Positions 15,290 through 22,669 are shown, counted from the stretch's first letter. The stretch is DNA of 28,961 nucleotides from UBA3071 sp965369635 (GCA_965369635.1 CBDURC010000012.1:1-28961), one strand, 5' to 3'. Made by a program: numbers and translations. The notes: generated by a model from the letters alone, not told the origin.

Positions 15290-15874
15290 ATGACCGAAAG
15301 ACCACAGGGACGGAAGACCAGGGATCGCTACCGCATTCACACAGAGATCACCCGCAGCGCCATCTTGCATGTGGAGGATGCGCTGGACATTGGCAAGTTG
15401 CGGCTGTTGCTCTTCCGGTACAAGCGAGGCAAGGGAGCGCAGGCCTCGGCCAGTCACTACCTGGACCTGGCCGATGCTCGCGTGCTGTGCTTTGACCTGG
15501 TTGAGGGGCGGCTGGCGGAGAGGTTCGTGGACTACAAAGGCAGCCCCTCCGGCCGCGAGGGAAAGCCTCTCAGCCGGGTGCTGAAGGTGGAGGACCGGGG
15601 CGAGCGCACACGCAACCCGATCGTCATAGAGGTCACCAACGGCCCGGGCGAAGTGATGGGCGAAGGGGCCATCAAGCCGGCCGGCGAGCCGGATGCCGTG
15701 GTGGCCATCCTGTTAAGCCGATGGCAGGCGCGGCGGTTGGCAGCGGCCGTACAGGCTCATCTGGCTGCCTGGGAGGTGATCACCTTTCGCCAGCGCACCC
15801 AAGCAACCGCCGACCGCCTACGAGAAGCAGACGCAGCAGCGCTGTATCAGGTGGAACCGACAGGAGATAGCTGA
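15290..15874 (+). CDS. Unrecognised soluble protein of 194 residues
   Basis: I do not recognise this family. The ATG at 15290 follows GAGGAGTTGAAGCT. The protein has no signal peptide or membrane segment. The N-terminus is basic (GRKTRDRYRIHTEITRSA). Two segments look like beta-rich blocks followed by a helix: about 38-95 (LRLLLFRYKRG, HYLDLADARVLCFDLVEG, FVDYKGSP) and about 112-170 (IVIEVTNGPGEVMGEGAIKP, AVVAILLSRWQARRLAAAVQAHLAAWE). The layout recalls PUR/Whirly/PC4-type single-stranded nucleic-acid binding folds, but that is a guess from pattern only. It has its own promoter, stands alone and converges with the ubiA-like gene. Confidence 0.75.
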   Translation: MTERPQGRKTRDRYRIHTEITRSAILHVEDALDIGKLRLLLFRYKRGKGAQASASHYLDLADARVLCFDLVEGRLAERFVDYKGSPSGREGKPLSRVLKVEDRGERTRNPIVIEVTNGPGEVMGEGAIKPAGEPDAVVAILLSRWQARRLAAAVQAHLAAWEVITFRQRTQATADRLREADAAALYQVEPTGDS

Positions 15875-15880
15875 TGACGT

Positions 15881-15916
15881 GCTGCGTGTTTCGTGAAGGA
15901 GCGCGCAACACGCAGC
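15881..15916. terminator. Stem between convergent genes, probably bidirectional terminator
   Basis: GCTGCGTGTT (15881-15890) pairs perfectly with AACACGCAGC (15907-15916) around a 16-nt loop containing CGTGAAGG. It lies 7 nt after the stop of the 15290 gene and 20 nt before the stop of the minus-strand gene. T-richness is modest, so it may instead be a short palindromic repeat. Confidence 0.5.
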
Positions 15917-15936
15917 TCTTGCGTGTGTTCGGCAGC

Positions 15937-16809
15937 CTAGAACGTGTACAACACCACGACTACTGCCAAACCCCACAGGGCCACAGAGGCCAGCAGCGGC
16001 TTGTCCTGCAGTATGAGCTCCTCCGGTGCGCCCCCTTCGCTTCGCACGTGGATCAGGTAGAGGTAGCGGAAGAGGCCGTACAGCACGAAAGGAATGGTCA
16101 GCATCATAGTGTGGTTAGCGGGTAGGTTCGGGGCCGAGAAGGTGTAGAAGGAGTATGCAACCGTGGCTGCCGAAGTGACCAGGCCGATCATGTCGTCCAG
16201 CAGCCGCAGGTTGTACTCCTGCAGGCTGGTGCGGTGGGCGTTGGCGTTTTCCTTGCCCAGCAGCACCAGTTCGTTGCGCCGCCGGCCGATGGCGATGAAA
16301 AGGGCCAGTAGGGTGATGCAGATATAGAGCCAGGGAGAGAAGCGTTCCGCCTGTACGACGACTACGCCGGCAACCACTCGCAACAGGTGGAACGCTGCTA
16401 CCAGAAACACATCCACGATAACGACGTGTTTGAGCCAGAAGGAATAGGCGACATTGAGTGCCAGGTAGCCCACGATGACCAGGGCAAAGCGCCAGCCCAG
16501 CCAGAGCGCCGCCAGCAGCGAAACAACGATGAAGACACCAATCGCTACCACGGCTACCCAGGGCGGCAGCTCGCCCGACGCCAGCGGACGGTGCCGCTTG
16601 GTGGGATGCTGGCGATCCTTCTCCCGGTCCGCCAGGTCATTGAGCAGGTAGACCGCGCTGGAGGCCAGACAGAAGATGACGAACGCCAGCGTGGTCTCGG
16701 CCAACAGCAGGGGCTGAAACAGCTTTTCATCGAAGACGAGCGCAGCGAAGACGAAGCCGTTCTTCATCCACTGCTTCGGCCGCATGGATTTCAGCAAAGC
16801 TCTGAACAT
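15937..16809 (-). CDS. UbiA-family prenyltransferase, decaprenyl-phosphate phosphoribosyltransferase type
   Basis: The 290-residue membrane protein begins MFRALLKSMRPKQWMKNGFVFAALVFD. The RPKQWxKN start and NDLADREKDRQHPTKRHRPLASG (about 57-79, with the Asp-rich prenyl-diphosphate/metal motif) are typical of the UbiA branch. That branch includes decaprenyl-phosphate phosphoribosyltransferase, which moves phosphoribose to polyprenyl phosphate. About eight or nine hydrophobic helices are visible, and GRRRNELVLLG is the second loop. Mycobacterial members feed arabinan synthesis; here the product could supply a pentose donor for the envelope, which is an inference. Other UbiA substrates (quinone or haem precursors) cannot be excluded. 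It has a divergent promoter shared with the tlyA region. Confidence 0.85.
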   Translation of the reverse strand: MFRALLKSMRPKQWMKNGFVFAALVFDEKLFQPLLLAETTLAFVIFCLASSAVYLLNDLADREKDRQHPTKRHRPLASGELPPWVAVVAIGVFIVVSLLAALWLGWRFALVIVGYLALNVAYSFWLKHVVIVDVFLVAAFHLLRVVAGVVVVQAERFSPWLYICITLLALFIAIGRRRNELVLLGKENANAHRTSLQEYNLRLLDDMIGLVTSAATVAYSFYTFSAPNLPANHTMMLTIPFVLYGLFRYLYLIHVRSEGGAPEELILQDKPLLASVALWGLAVVVVLYTF

Positions 16810-16844
16810 AAGTTGCCTCTCCGAACGTGTTTTGATAGCGGCTC

Positions 16845-16873
16845 ATGATACCCCATTTTGCCCGCGGCGTCAA
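16845..16873 (-). promoter_or_regulatory. Sigma70 promoter for the ubiA-like gene
   Basis: On the minus strand TTGACG (16868-16873) and TATCAT (16845-16850) are 17 nt apart. The leader is about 30 nt. It is arranged back to back with the tlyA promoter, the -35 boxes being 19 nt apart. Confidence 0.8.
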
Positions 16874-16892
16874 TTCCGGTGGGTGGGATGGC

Positions 16893-16921
16893 TTGACAAT
16901 TCCAGTGTTTGCGGCTATGCT
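16893..16921 (+). promoter_or_regulatory. Sigma70 promoter of tlyA, giving a leaderless mRNA
   Basis: TTGACA (16893-16898) and TATGCT (16916-16921) are 17 nt apart. The expected start is at about 16928, the first base of an in-frame GTG. Confidence 0.82.
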
Positions 16922-16927
16922 GGGCTT

Positions 16928-17767
16928 GTGATCAAGATGCGTGTGGATCTGCTGCTGGTGGAGAGGGGCCTGGCCGAGAGCCGCGAGCGAGCCCAGGGGC
17001 TCATCCGCGCTGGTCAGGTGGTGGTGAACGATCAGGTGGTAGACAAGCCGGGGCGACGCGTGGCCGTAAGCGCTGCAGTGCGACTGCGCGGCCGGTTGCC
17101 GTACGTCTCCCGCGGCGGGTCGAAGCTGGAAGCCGCGCTGGATGGTTTTCGGCTCGACGTTGCAGGATGGGTGGCGGCCGACGTGGGCGCCTCCACTGGC
17201 GGCTTCACTGATTGCCTGTTGCAGCGGGGTGCTGCCAGGGTCTACGCCATTGATGTAGGCTACGGGCAACTCGCCTGGAAACTGCGACAAGACCCCCGCG
17301 TGGTGGTCATCGAGCGCACCAACATCCGCTTCCTGGAGGACCTACCGGAGCTGGTGGACCTGGTCACAGTTGATGTCTCCTTCATCGGCCTGGAACTGGT
17401 GCTGCCGGTCGTGAAGCGTTTGCTGAAGCCCGAGGGGCAGGTCGTGGCTCTCGTCAAGCCGCAGTTCGAGGCAGGGCGGAGGCAGGTGGGCAAGGGGGGC
17501 GTTGTGCGCGATCCTGCGGTGCACCGGCAGGTTCTGGAGCGGCTGACCGGCTGGGCTATCCAGCATGACCTGCGGGTGCTTGGCCTCATCCCCTCGCCCC
17601 TCACCGGTCCTAAGGGCAACGTGGAGTTTCTGCAGCATCTGGCGTTAGGCCCGATGGAGGAGAGCGCCGCCGATCCCCAATTGCTGATAGTCGCCGCTTT
17701 GACAGCAGTTCATGGTTGTTTGGCTCCCGAGGGCGATGGAACCGATGAAGCCGATGAAGCCGATTAA
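16928..17767 (+). CDS. tlyA: TlyA-family rRNA 2'-O-methyltransferase
   Basis: The protein has 279 residues from GTG 16928, or 276 from ATG 16937. I chose the GTG because transcription should begin there; there is no ribosome binding site. Residues 1-60 form an S4 RNA-binding domain (RVDLLLVERGLAESRERAQGLI). The FtsJ-like methyltransferase domain carries ADVGASTGGFTDCLLQRGA (SAM binding), AIDVGYGQLAWKLRQDPRV, TVDVSFIGL and VALVKPQFEAGR. Characterised members methylate 2'-hydroxyls of C1409 in 16S and C1920 in 23S rRNA. Some homologs were called haemolysins, which is probably a misnomer. The C-terminus GDGTDEADEAD is encoded by a 9-nt repeat shared with the start region of the HAD gene. Confidence 0.93.
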   Translation: MIKMRVDLLLVERGLAESRERAQGLIRAGQVVVNDQVVDKPGRRVAVSAAVRLRGRLPYVSRGGSKLEAALDGFRLDVAGWVAADVGASTGGFTDCLLQRGAARVYAIDVGYGQLAWKLRQDPRVVVIERTNIRFLEDLPELVDLVTVDVSFIGLELVLPVVKRLLKPEGQVVALVKPQFEAGRRQVGKGGVVRDPAVHRQVLERLTGWAIQHDLRVLGLIPSPLTGPKGNVEFLQHLALGPMEESAADPQLLIVAALTAVHGCLAPEGDGTDEADEAD

Positions 17768-17771
17768 GCCT
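17736..17771 (+). repeat. 9-nt tandem repeat across the tlyA/HAD junction
   Basis: Four units (ATGGAACCG, ATGAAGCCG, ATGAAGCCG, ATTAAGCCT) lie just before the ATG at 17772. In the tlyA frame they encode the final acidic residues and the stop. In the HAD frame they encode M-x-P triplets and offer extra start codons at 17736, 17745 and 17754. Confidence 0.85.
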
Positions 17772-18578
17772 ATGGCTGATCGCGATCTGTCTACAATCCG
17801 TAGCTTCCTGCTCGACATTGATGGCGTGGTGTACCGCGGCGAGACACCGTTGCCTGGGGCGGTGGAGTTCATCACTGAGTTGCAGTCGCGGCATGTTCCC
17901 TTCCTGTTGATTACCAACAACTCCACACGCACCCCAGCACAGTGTGTGGCCAAGCTGGAGCGCATGGGGCTGACCGTCGGCGAGGAGGCGGTGTTGACCT
18001 CGTCGCTGGCAACGGCGGCCTACCTGGCCAGCATCGCGCCGCCTGGCACGCCCGTCTACGCGATCGGCGAGGTGGGTCTGCACCGAGCGCTGTCGGATCG
18101 TGGCTTCCTGGTCACCGACGACTACACCGTTGCACGCTACGTGGTGGCCGGGCACGATACGACCTTGACCTGGCGCAAGCTGGCCGATGCCACGCTGGCC
18201 ATCCGCCGCGGTGCGCCCTTCATCGCCACTAACCCCGACCGTACGTTGCCCACCGAAGAGGGACTCGTGCCTGGGGCTGGCGCCGTCCTCGCCGCGCTGC
18301 AGGCTGCCAGCAGCGTCTCTCCTCAGGTGATCGGCAAGCCTGAGGCGGCCATCTTTGACCAGGCGATGGCATGGCTTGGTGTTGACGCCGAACACTCTGC
18401 CATGATCGGTGACCGGTTGGAGACTGACATCCTCGGCGGGCATAGGGCGGGGCTGCGCACCGTCGGCGTGCTGAGCGGCGTGACCACCGCCGAGGAGTTC
18501 GCCCAGGCCGACCTGCCCCCCGACTGGGTCTTCGAGGACTTGGCTGCGCTTCTAGCTGCTTGGCGTTCCCAGGTGTGA
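17772..18578 (+). CDS. HAD-superfamily phosphatase, NagD/4-nitrophenylphosphatase (IIA) type
   Basis: The protein has 268 residues from ATG 17772. In-frame ATGs at 17736, 17745 and 17754 overlap the tlyA end, and which one is used is unclear. Motif I is LLDIDGVVYRG with the nucleophile and acid aspartates. Motif II is LLITNNSTRT. The C2-type cap lies between. Motif III and IV are VIGKPEAAIFDQAM and MIGDRLETDILGGHRAGLRT. These fit the HAD-IIA group, which dephosphorylates sugar or glycerol phosphates, nucleotides or nitrophenyl phosphate. The physiological substrate is not evident. Translational coupling with tlyA is likely. Confidence 0.9.
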   Translation: MADRDLSTIRSFLLDIDGVVYRGETPLPGAVEFITELQSRHVPFLLITNNSTRTPAQCVAKLERMGLTVGEEAVLTSSLATAAYLASIAPPGTPVYAIGEVGLHRALSDRGFLVTDDYTVARYVVAGHDTTLTWRKLADATLAIRRGAPFIATNPDRTLPTEEGLVPGAGAVLAALQAASSVSPQVIGKPEAAIFDQAMAWLGVDAEHSAMIGDRLETDILGGHRAGLRTVGVLSGVTTAEEFAQADLPPDWVFEDLAALLAAWRSQV

Positions 18579-18793
18579 AGCGTGAAGCGTGATTGGACAC
18601 CAACGTCTTCATGGGCATCATTCAGGGGTATCGTTCAGAAGTGTAGGGGGAGGCAGCACATCGCTGTCAGCGGAAAAGCGGAAAGACCGGAACGCTTATT
18701 CTCTGCTCGTTCCGCTGTTCCGCTGACGAGGTGGGGGAGGGCGTAACCAAGGTTCCTCCGTACAGTTCTGAATGATACCCTGTCTTCACGCTT
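18578..18793. repeat. Nested foldback (imperfect ~216-bp palindrome) between the HAD gene and rlmN
   Basis: Four pairs of complementary arms nest in order: 18578-18587 with 18784-18793 (AAGCGTGAAG, perfect); 18623-18640 with 18766-18782 (CAGGGGTATCGTTCAGAA, two differences); 18642-18653 with 18755-18764 (imperfect); and 18666-18683 with 18710-18727 (GTCAGCGGAA and AGCGGAA, each perfect). The element begins at the HAD stop codon and ends just before the rlmN promoter. There is no ORF. It may be a degraded MITE-like element, a structured RNA or a terminator. Confidence 0.75.
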
Positions 18794-18796
18794 AGC

Positions 18797-18825
18797 TTGA
18801 CTTCCCCCTGCAAGTGAGGTATACT
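18797..18825 (+). promoter_or_regulatory. Sigma70 promoter of rlmN with almost no leader
   Basis: TTGACT (18797-18802) and TATACT (18820-18825) are 17 nt apart. The expected start is at 18832-18833, only three or four bases before ATG 18836. Confidence 0.82.
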
Positions 18826-18835
18826 CTCACCCATC

Positions 18836-19963
18836 ATGTCAAGACCGTCTGGCAAGGACTCTTCCCCCATTCAACTGTTGGATCTTACGCGGCGGGAGGT
18901 ACGCGAGTTTCTGGCCCGCTGGGGCGAGCCGCGTTTCCGCGCCGACCAGCTATGGCGCTGGTTGTACCGTGATCTGGTGGCCGATTTCGAGGCCATGGTC
19001 AACCTGCCGCGGGCACTGCGGGCGCGGCTGGCTGAGGAAGCGTCTTGCCAGCCGTTGGAGTTGGTGGAGGAAGTGGTATCCCGCGACCGGCGGACGCGCA
19101 AGTGTCTCTTCCGGCTGGCCGACGGAGAGACCCTTGAGACAGTGCTGATGCTCTACGAGCAGCGTCGCACGGTCTGCATCTCCGCTCAGATCGGATGTGC
19201 TATCGGCTGCCCCTTCTGCGCCACAGGGCAGAGTGGTTTCGTGCGCGACCTGACTGCAGGCGAGATCGTGGCCCAGGTTCTGCACTATGCTCGTTGGTTG
19301 GCCGACCCGCAGGCCAGTGGGCCTGGCGCAGTGCCCATCCAGCGTCCAGCGCGGGTGTCTAACATCGTCGTGATGGGCATGGGCGAACCACTGGCTAACT
19401 ACCAGGCGACGTGGCAGTCGCTGGAGACGCTCAACGACCTTGAGGGCTTTGCCCTGGGAGCCCGACACATGACCCTTTCCACCGCGGGATTGGTGCCCGG
19501 CATCGAGCGCATGAGCCGGGAAGCCATGCAGATTGGCCTGGCGGTGTCGCTCCATGCACCAACCGACCGCATGCGCAGCAAGCTGGTGCCCCTGAACCGC
19601 CGCTATCCGCTGGCACAGTTGATGGCTGCCTGCCGTGGCTACGTCCAGCGCACCGGGAGACGCGTTACCTTCGAGTACGCCCTGCTGCAAGGAATCAACG
19701 ACAGTGATCAGCAGGCCGAGCGCCTGGCCAAGCTGTTGCGGAGACTGCTGTGTCACGTGAACCTGATCCCCGTCAACCGCGTGGATGGGTCTCCCTACCA
19801 GCCGTCCTCCAGGCAGCGCACGCAGGGCTTCCTTCGTGTGTTGCGCGCTGCAGGCATCTCGGCCACGGTGCGGCTGCGGCGTGGTCTGGATATCGAGGCC
19901 GGCTGCGGGCAGCTCCGCCAGCGCAAGGCCCTGGTCGATGACACATTGTCGAACGATCAGTGA
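18836..19963 (+). CDS. rlmN: Dual-specificity 23S rRNA/tRNA adenine-C2 methyltransferase RlmN
   Basis: This 375-residue radical-SAM enzyme methylates A2503 of 23S rRNA and A37 of some tRNAs. Residues 1-100 hold the N-terminal helical domain (LLDLTRREVREFLARWGEPRFRADQLW). The cluster-binding CxxxCxxC is C121, C125 and C128 (GCAIGCPFCATGQSG). VVMGMGEPLANY and LSTAGLVPGI follow. The C-terminal RRGLDIEAGCGQL supplies C357, corresponding to the methyl-carrying cysteine. Length is normal. No ribosome binding site is present and the promoter abuts the ATG, so translation is probably leaderless. Confidence 0.95.
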   Translation: MSRPSGKDSSPIQLLDLTRREVREFLARWGEPRFRADQLWRWLYRDLVADFEAMVNLPRALRARLAEEASCQPLELVEEVVSRDRRTRKCLFRLADGETLETVLMLYEQRRTVCISAQIGCAIGCPFCATGQSGFVRDLTAGEIVAQVLHYARWLADPQASGPGAVPIQRPARVSNIVVMGMGEPLANYQATWQSLETLNDLEGFALGARHMTLSTAGLVPGIERMSREAMQIGLAVSLHAPTDRMRSKLVPLNRRYPLAQLMAACRGYVQRTGRRVTFEYALLQGINDSDQQAERLAKLLRRLLCHVNLIPVNRVDGSPYQPSSRQRTQGFLRVLRAAGISATVRLRRGLDIEAGCGQLRQRKALVDDTLSNDQ

Positions 19964-20043
19964 CCAACCCCATACGGGGGCGTGTGGCCAGGCTCGAATC
20001 CATTGGCAGTCGGTCGTCGGGGTTGGGAGTCTGGGTAGCTCCT

Positions 20044-20072
20044 TTGCGCTTTTCGCCGAACAAGTGTATGAT
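20044..20072 (+). promoter_or_regulatory. Possible promoter in the rlmN-rpmB gap
   Basis: TTGCGC (20044-20049) and TATGAT (20067-20072) are 17 nt apart. The expected start is at about 20079, one base before an ATG. The -35 box is the same TTGCGC as in the rpmB promoter. Confidence 0.4.
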
Positions 20073-20079
20073 TGGGTGT

Positions 20080-20145
20080 ATGGGAGGCGATCAGAGGATA
20101 GAGAACGCCCCCGGTCGCAACCAGGGGCATCAACAGGGGTTCTAG
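20080..20145 (+). CDS. Candidate 21-residue leaderless microprotein or small RNA
   Basis: ATG 20080 opens 21 codons ending TAG at 20143-20145, encoding a polar peptide with no hydrophobic segment. A promoter-like pair ends seven bases upstream, and a strong hairpin at 20155-20175 begins ten bases after the stop. The same DNA contains a GAAC...GTTC inverted pair (GAACGCCCC near 20103 and GGGGTTC near 20136), so it may instead be a structured small RNA. Nothing identifies a function. Confidence 0.25.
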   Translation: MGGDQRIENAPGRNQGHQQGF

Positions 20146-20154
20146 AAGAAGATA

Positions 20155-20175
20155 GGGCGGCTTTCACAGCCGCCC
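20155..20175 (-). terminator. Terminator of rpmB
   Basis: GGGCGGCT (20155-20162) and AGCCGCCC (20168-20175) form a perfect 8-bp stem with a 5-nt loop. On the minus strand TATCTTCTTCT follows. It lies 3 nt beyond the rpmB stop and could also serve a plus-strand transcript. Confidence 0.8.
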
Positions 20176-20178
20176 ACT

Positions 20179-20361
20179 CTAGCGAGTTTTGTGTAGGGTC
20201 TTCAGGCACTTGGCGCACAGGGACATACGTCTGCTGACTCCGTCTTTGACCACCGTGGCCTTCTGGATATTGGGCGCCCAGCGCCGCTTGGTCCTGCGGA
20301 GAGAGTGGCTGACGTTATGCCCGAACTGTGGCCCTTTGCCGCAGAGTTCACATTTTGCCAT
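20179..20361 (-). CDS. rpmB: 50S ribosomal protein L28, zinc-ribbon form
   Basis: The 60-residue product starts at ATG 20361, after AAAGGGGG on the minus strand; the longer frame to 20430 has no support. MAKCELCGKGPQFGHNVSHS, RRTKRRWAPNIQKA and SLCAKCLKTL are diagnostic of L28. Two CxxC pairs (CELC and CAKC) mark the zinc-binding version. It lies divergent from the Asp23-like gene, as a variant of the rpmB-yloU neighbourhood known from Firmicutes. Confidence 0.96.
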   Translation of the reverse strand: MAKCELCGKGPQFGHNVSHSLRRTKRRWAPNIQKATVVKDGVSRRMSLCAKCLKTLHKTR

Positions 20362-20451
20362 GCCGATTACCCCCTTTCTTGAACTCCGGTCAGTGACCGG
20401 GAGATAGTGAGAAGCCAGGCAGGGATGCACGCCCTGCTCAAGGCGGGGGTC

Positions 20452-20480
20452 ATCTTACCACAAGCGGCAGATCCGCGCAA
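20452..20480 (-). promoter_or_regulatory. Promoter of rpmB
   Basis: On the minus strand TTGCGC (20475-20480) and TAAGAT (20452-20457) are 17 nt apart. The leader of about 85 nt contains a GCAGGG/CCCTGC hairpin at 20419-20437, which could be a regulatory leader structure. Confidence 0.65.
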
Positions 20481-20535
20481 ACCGTGCTCTGCACAATTGA
20501 CAGCTTGACCTGCTTGCCAGGGAGCAAGAATCATC

Positions 20536-20895
20536 ATGTCTGAACAGACGACTCTGGGTAGAATCGAGATCTCACCGGTGGCCATCGGGACCATCGCCAG
20601 CGAGTCAGTGCTGGAATGCTACGGCGTCGTGGGCATGGCCAGCAGGAGCTTGATCGGCGGGCTGGCGCAGCTCCTGCGCCCCGAGCGGGCGAGGCGAGGC
20701 GTGGAAGTGCGCGTGGATGGCGAGCGCATTGTCGTCGATCTCTACGTAATTGTGGAGTACGGCACCCGCATCTCCGAGGTAGCTCACGGTATCATGAACC
20801 GGGTCAAATACCGGCTGGAGAAGGCACTGGGCATGCCCGTGGCTGAGGTCAACGTGCACGTACAGGGTTTGCGCGTCAGCGAGCAGGGACGCTAA
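20536..20895 (+). CDS. Asp23/Gls24 family envelope-stress protein (YloU-like)
   Basis: The 119-residue product starts at ATG 20536, with GGGAG 11 bases upstream. GRIEISPVAIGTIASESVLECYGVVGM, VEVRVDGERIVVDLYVIVEYG and VAHGIMNRVKYRLEKALGMPVAEVNVHVQG match the family throughout. In Staphylococcus Asp23 is a membrane-associated factor linked to cell-wall stress. In Bacillus the homolog YloU precedes the fatty-acid kinase gene, exactly as here. There is no membrane segment. It is the first gene of the long plus-strand run. A TTGACA at 20497-20502 is present but no good -10 box follows at the right distance. Confidence 0.92.
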   Translation: MSEQTTLGRIEISPVAIGTIASESVLECYGVVGMASRSLIGGLAQLLRPERARRGVEVRVDGERIVVDLYVIVEYGTRISEVAHGIMNRVKYRLEKALGMPVAEVNVHVQGLRVSEQGR

Positions 20896-20965
20896 TGGAG
20901 GGGCGGTCCAGCCGAACTCGGCGACAGGCTCTCTTCCTGCTATTGGCAGAGGTTAGGGTAAGATC

Positions 20966-22669
20966 GTGGCAACGTCGGCCTTTCATTCGCAATCAGCGGC
21001 AGGCGGTGGTGGACAGGTGATCAACAAATACCCTCTGGGGACTGCTGTGCTTAGCCTGGATGGAGAAGACTTCCGGGCGCTCTTCCGCTCAGGCAGCGCC
21101 TGGCTGGAACGGCACCACCAAGCGGTGAACGCTCTCAACGTTTTCCCTGTCCCCGACGGCGACACGGGCACCAACATGCTCCTGACCATGCAGGCTGCCC
21201 TCGAGGAAATCGAGTCTGTGCAGACGAAGGGTGCTGCAGCGGTCGTGCAGGCGGCAGCTCATGGGGCGTTGATGGGGGCGCGGGGTAACTCAGGCGTCAT
21301 CCTGTCGCAGATCTTGCGCGGCATAGCTCACGGCTTAGTCGGCGAGGATCTCGTGGACGCTGCCGAGTTGATTAGGGCGTTCCAGGATGGGTCCGATACG
21401 GCCTATCGGGGTGTGGTGCGCCCTGTCGAAGGGACGATTCTCACTGTCATCCGGGAGGTGGCTGAGGCGCTGCAGCAGGCAGGCACGCTTCGCGACCTGC
21501 GTGCCCTCTTCGAGCTCATCATCCACGTGGCAGCCGAATCTGTGGAGAGGACCCCCACCCTGCTGGCTGTGCTGGCAGATGCCGGCGTCGTGGATGCAGG
21601 AGGAGAGGGCCTGTTCCGCATTCTGGAGGGGATGCTTCGTTGCCTGCAGGGCATGCCGGTCGGGGTGGAAGCGACGGCTGTTCTGGAGATGGTTGAGCAC
21701 ATCGGAGTGCTCGAAGGCGAATACGGCTACGATGTGCAGTGCATCGTGCTGGGGGATGGGCTGAAGGTGGAGCAGATTCGGCACAACATCAGCCTGATGG
21801 GCGATTCCGTGCTCGTCGTTGGCGATAGCTGCACAGTGAAGGTGCACGTTCACACGGACGAGCCGGGTACCCCACTCAACTACTGCGTGGGTCTCGGTCA
21901 AGTCGATCGGGTCATCATTGAGAACATGCAGGTTCAGTATGAGCGCTTTGTGAGCGAGGCGGAGGCCCCCGCGCCGCTGCCGGCCGCGCTGGTTTCTTCG
22001 CCGATCATGTTGGGTCCCATTGGCACGGTGGTGGTGACAGCAGGAGAGGGGCTGGAGAAAGTCTTCCGTAGCTTGGGCGTCCACGCCATCGTCCGCGGCG
22101 GGCAGACGATGAATCCCAGCACGCAGGACTTGCTCGAAGCCATCGAGGGGCTGGAGGTGGATGAGATCATCGTCTTGCCCAACAACAAGAACATCATCCT
22201 CGCCGCTCAGCAGGCGCAGCGACTGTCGAGCAAGACCGTGCATGTGCTTCCCAGCAAGAGCATGCCCCAAGGCATAAGCGCGCTGCTGGTGCTGAATCAG
22301 CAGGCCGATCTGGACACCAACGTGAAGCTCATGGAAGCGGCGCTGACCTGCGTGCAGACGGGCGAAGTCACCGTCGCCGTACGGGACATCCGCCTTGGGG
22401 ACATTGACGTGGTGGAAGGAGACTTCATCGGCTTGAAAGACGACGATCTGGTGGCCCACGGCGACGCTCCCGAGGCCGTGGTCTTCGCTCTCTTGGGTGA
22501 GATGGAGGCAGGGGAATCTGAGATCATCACTCTCTATCGCGGCCAGCCCACATCGATGGAGGCTGCGGAGGCCTTGGAGGCCGAACTGCGCGATCGCTAT
22601 CCTGAGCAGGAGATCGAACTGGCTGATGGCGGCCAGCCGCACTATCACTACATCTTTTCGGTGGAGTAG
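20966..22669 (+). CDS. fakA: Fatty acid kinase FakA (DhaL-domain, YloV-like)
   Basis: The 567-residue product uses GTG 20966; a later GTG at 21017 would drop a non-conserved Gly-rich start. The DhaL ATP-binding domain (about 30-230) has NVFPVPDGDTGTNM at 59-72, which binds Mg-ADP, and GARGNSGVILSQ. The middle domain holds YGYDVQCIVLGDG and VHVHTDEPG. The C-terminal part (PNNKNIILAAQQA, LPSKSMPQGISALL, GDIDVVEGDFIGLKDDD) resembles a DegV-like fold. FakA phosphorylates fatty acids held by FakB (DegV) proteins; the acyl-phosphates enter phospholipid synthesis. Two degV genes follow directly, supporting this. The Asp23-like gene is 70 nt upstream. Confidence 0.93.
   Translation: MATSAFHSQSAAGGGGQVINKYPLGTAVLSLDGEDFRALFRSGSAWLERHHQAVNALNVFPVPDGDTGTNMLLTMQAALEEIESVQTKGAAAVVQAAAHGALMGARGNSGVILSQILRGIAHGLVGEDLVDAAELIRAFQDGSDTAYRGVVRPVEGTILTVIREVAEALQQAGTLRDLRALFELIIHVAAESVERTPTLLAVLADAGVVDAGGEGLFRILEGMLRCLQGMPVGVEATAVLEMVEHIGVLEGEYGYDVQCIVLGDGLKVEQIRHNISLMGDSVLVVGDSCTVKVHVHTDEPGTPLNYCVGLGQVDRVIIENMQVQYERFVSEAEAPAPLPAALVSSPIMLGPIGTVVVTAGEGLEKVFRSLGVHAIVRGGQTMNPSTQDLLEAIEGLEVDEIIVLPNNKNIILAAQQAQRLSSKTVHVLPSKSMPQGISALLVLNQQADLDTNVKLMEAALTCVQTGEVTVAVRDIRLGDIDVVEGDFIGLKDDDLVAHGDAPEAVVFALLGEMEAGESEIITLYRGQPTSMEAAEALEAELRDRYPEQEIELADGGQPHYHYIFSVE

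Noticed and set aside
18950..20218. 422-codon minus-strand ORF opposite rlmN
   Set aside because: It has no start signal or recognisable motifs, and runs over the leader gap of rpmB.
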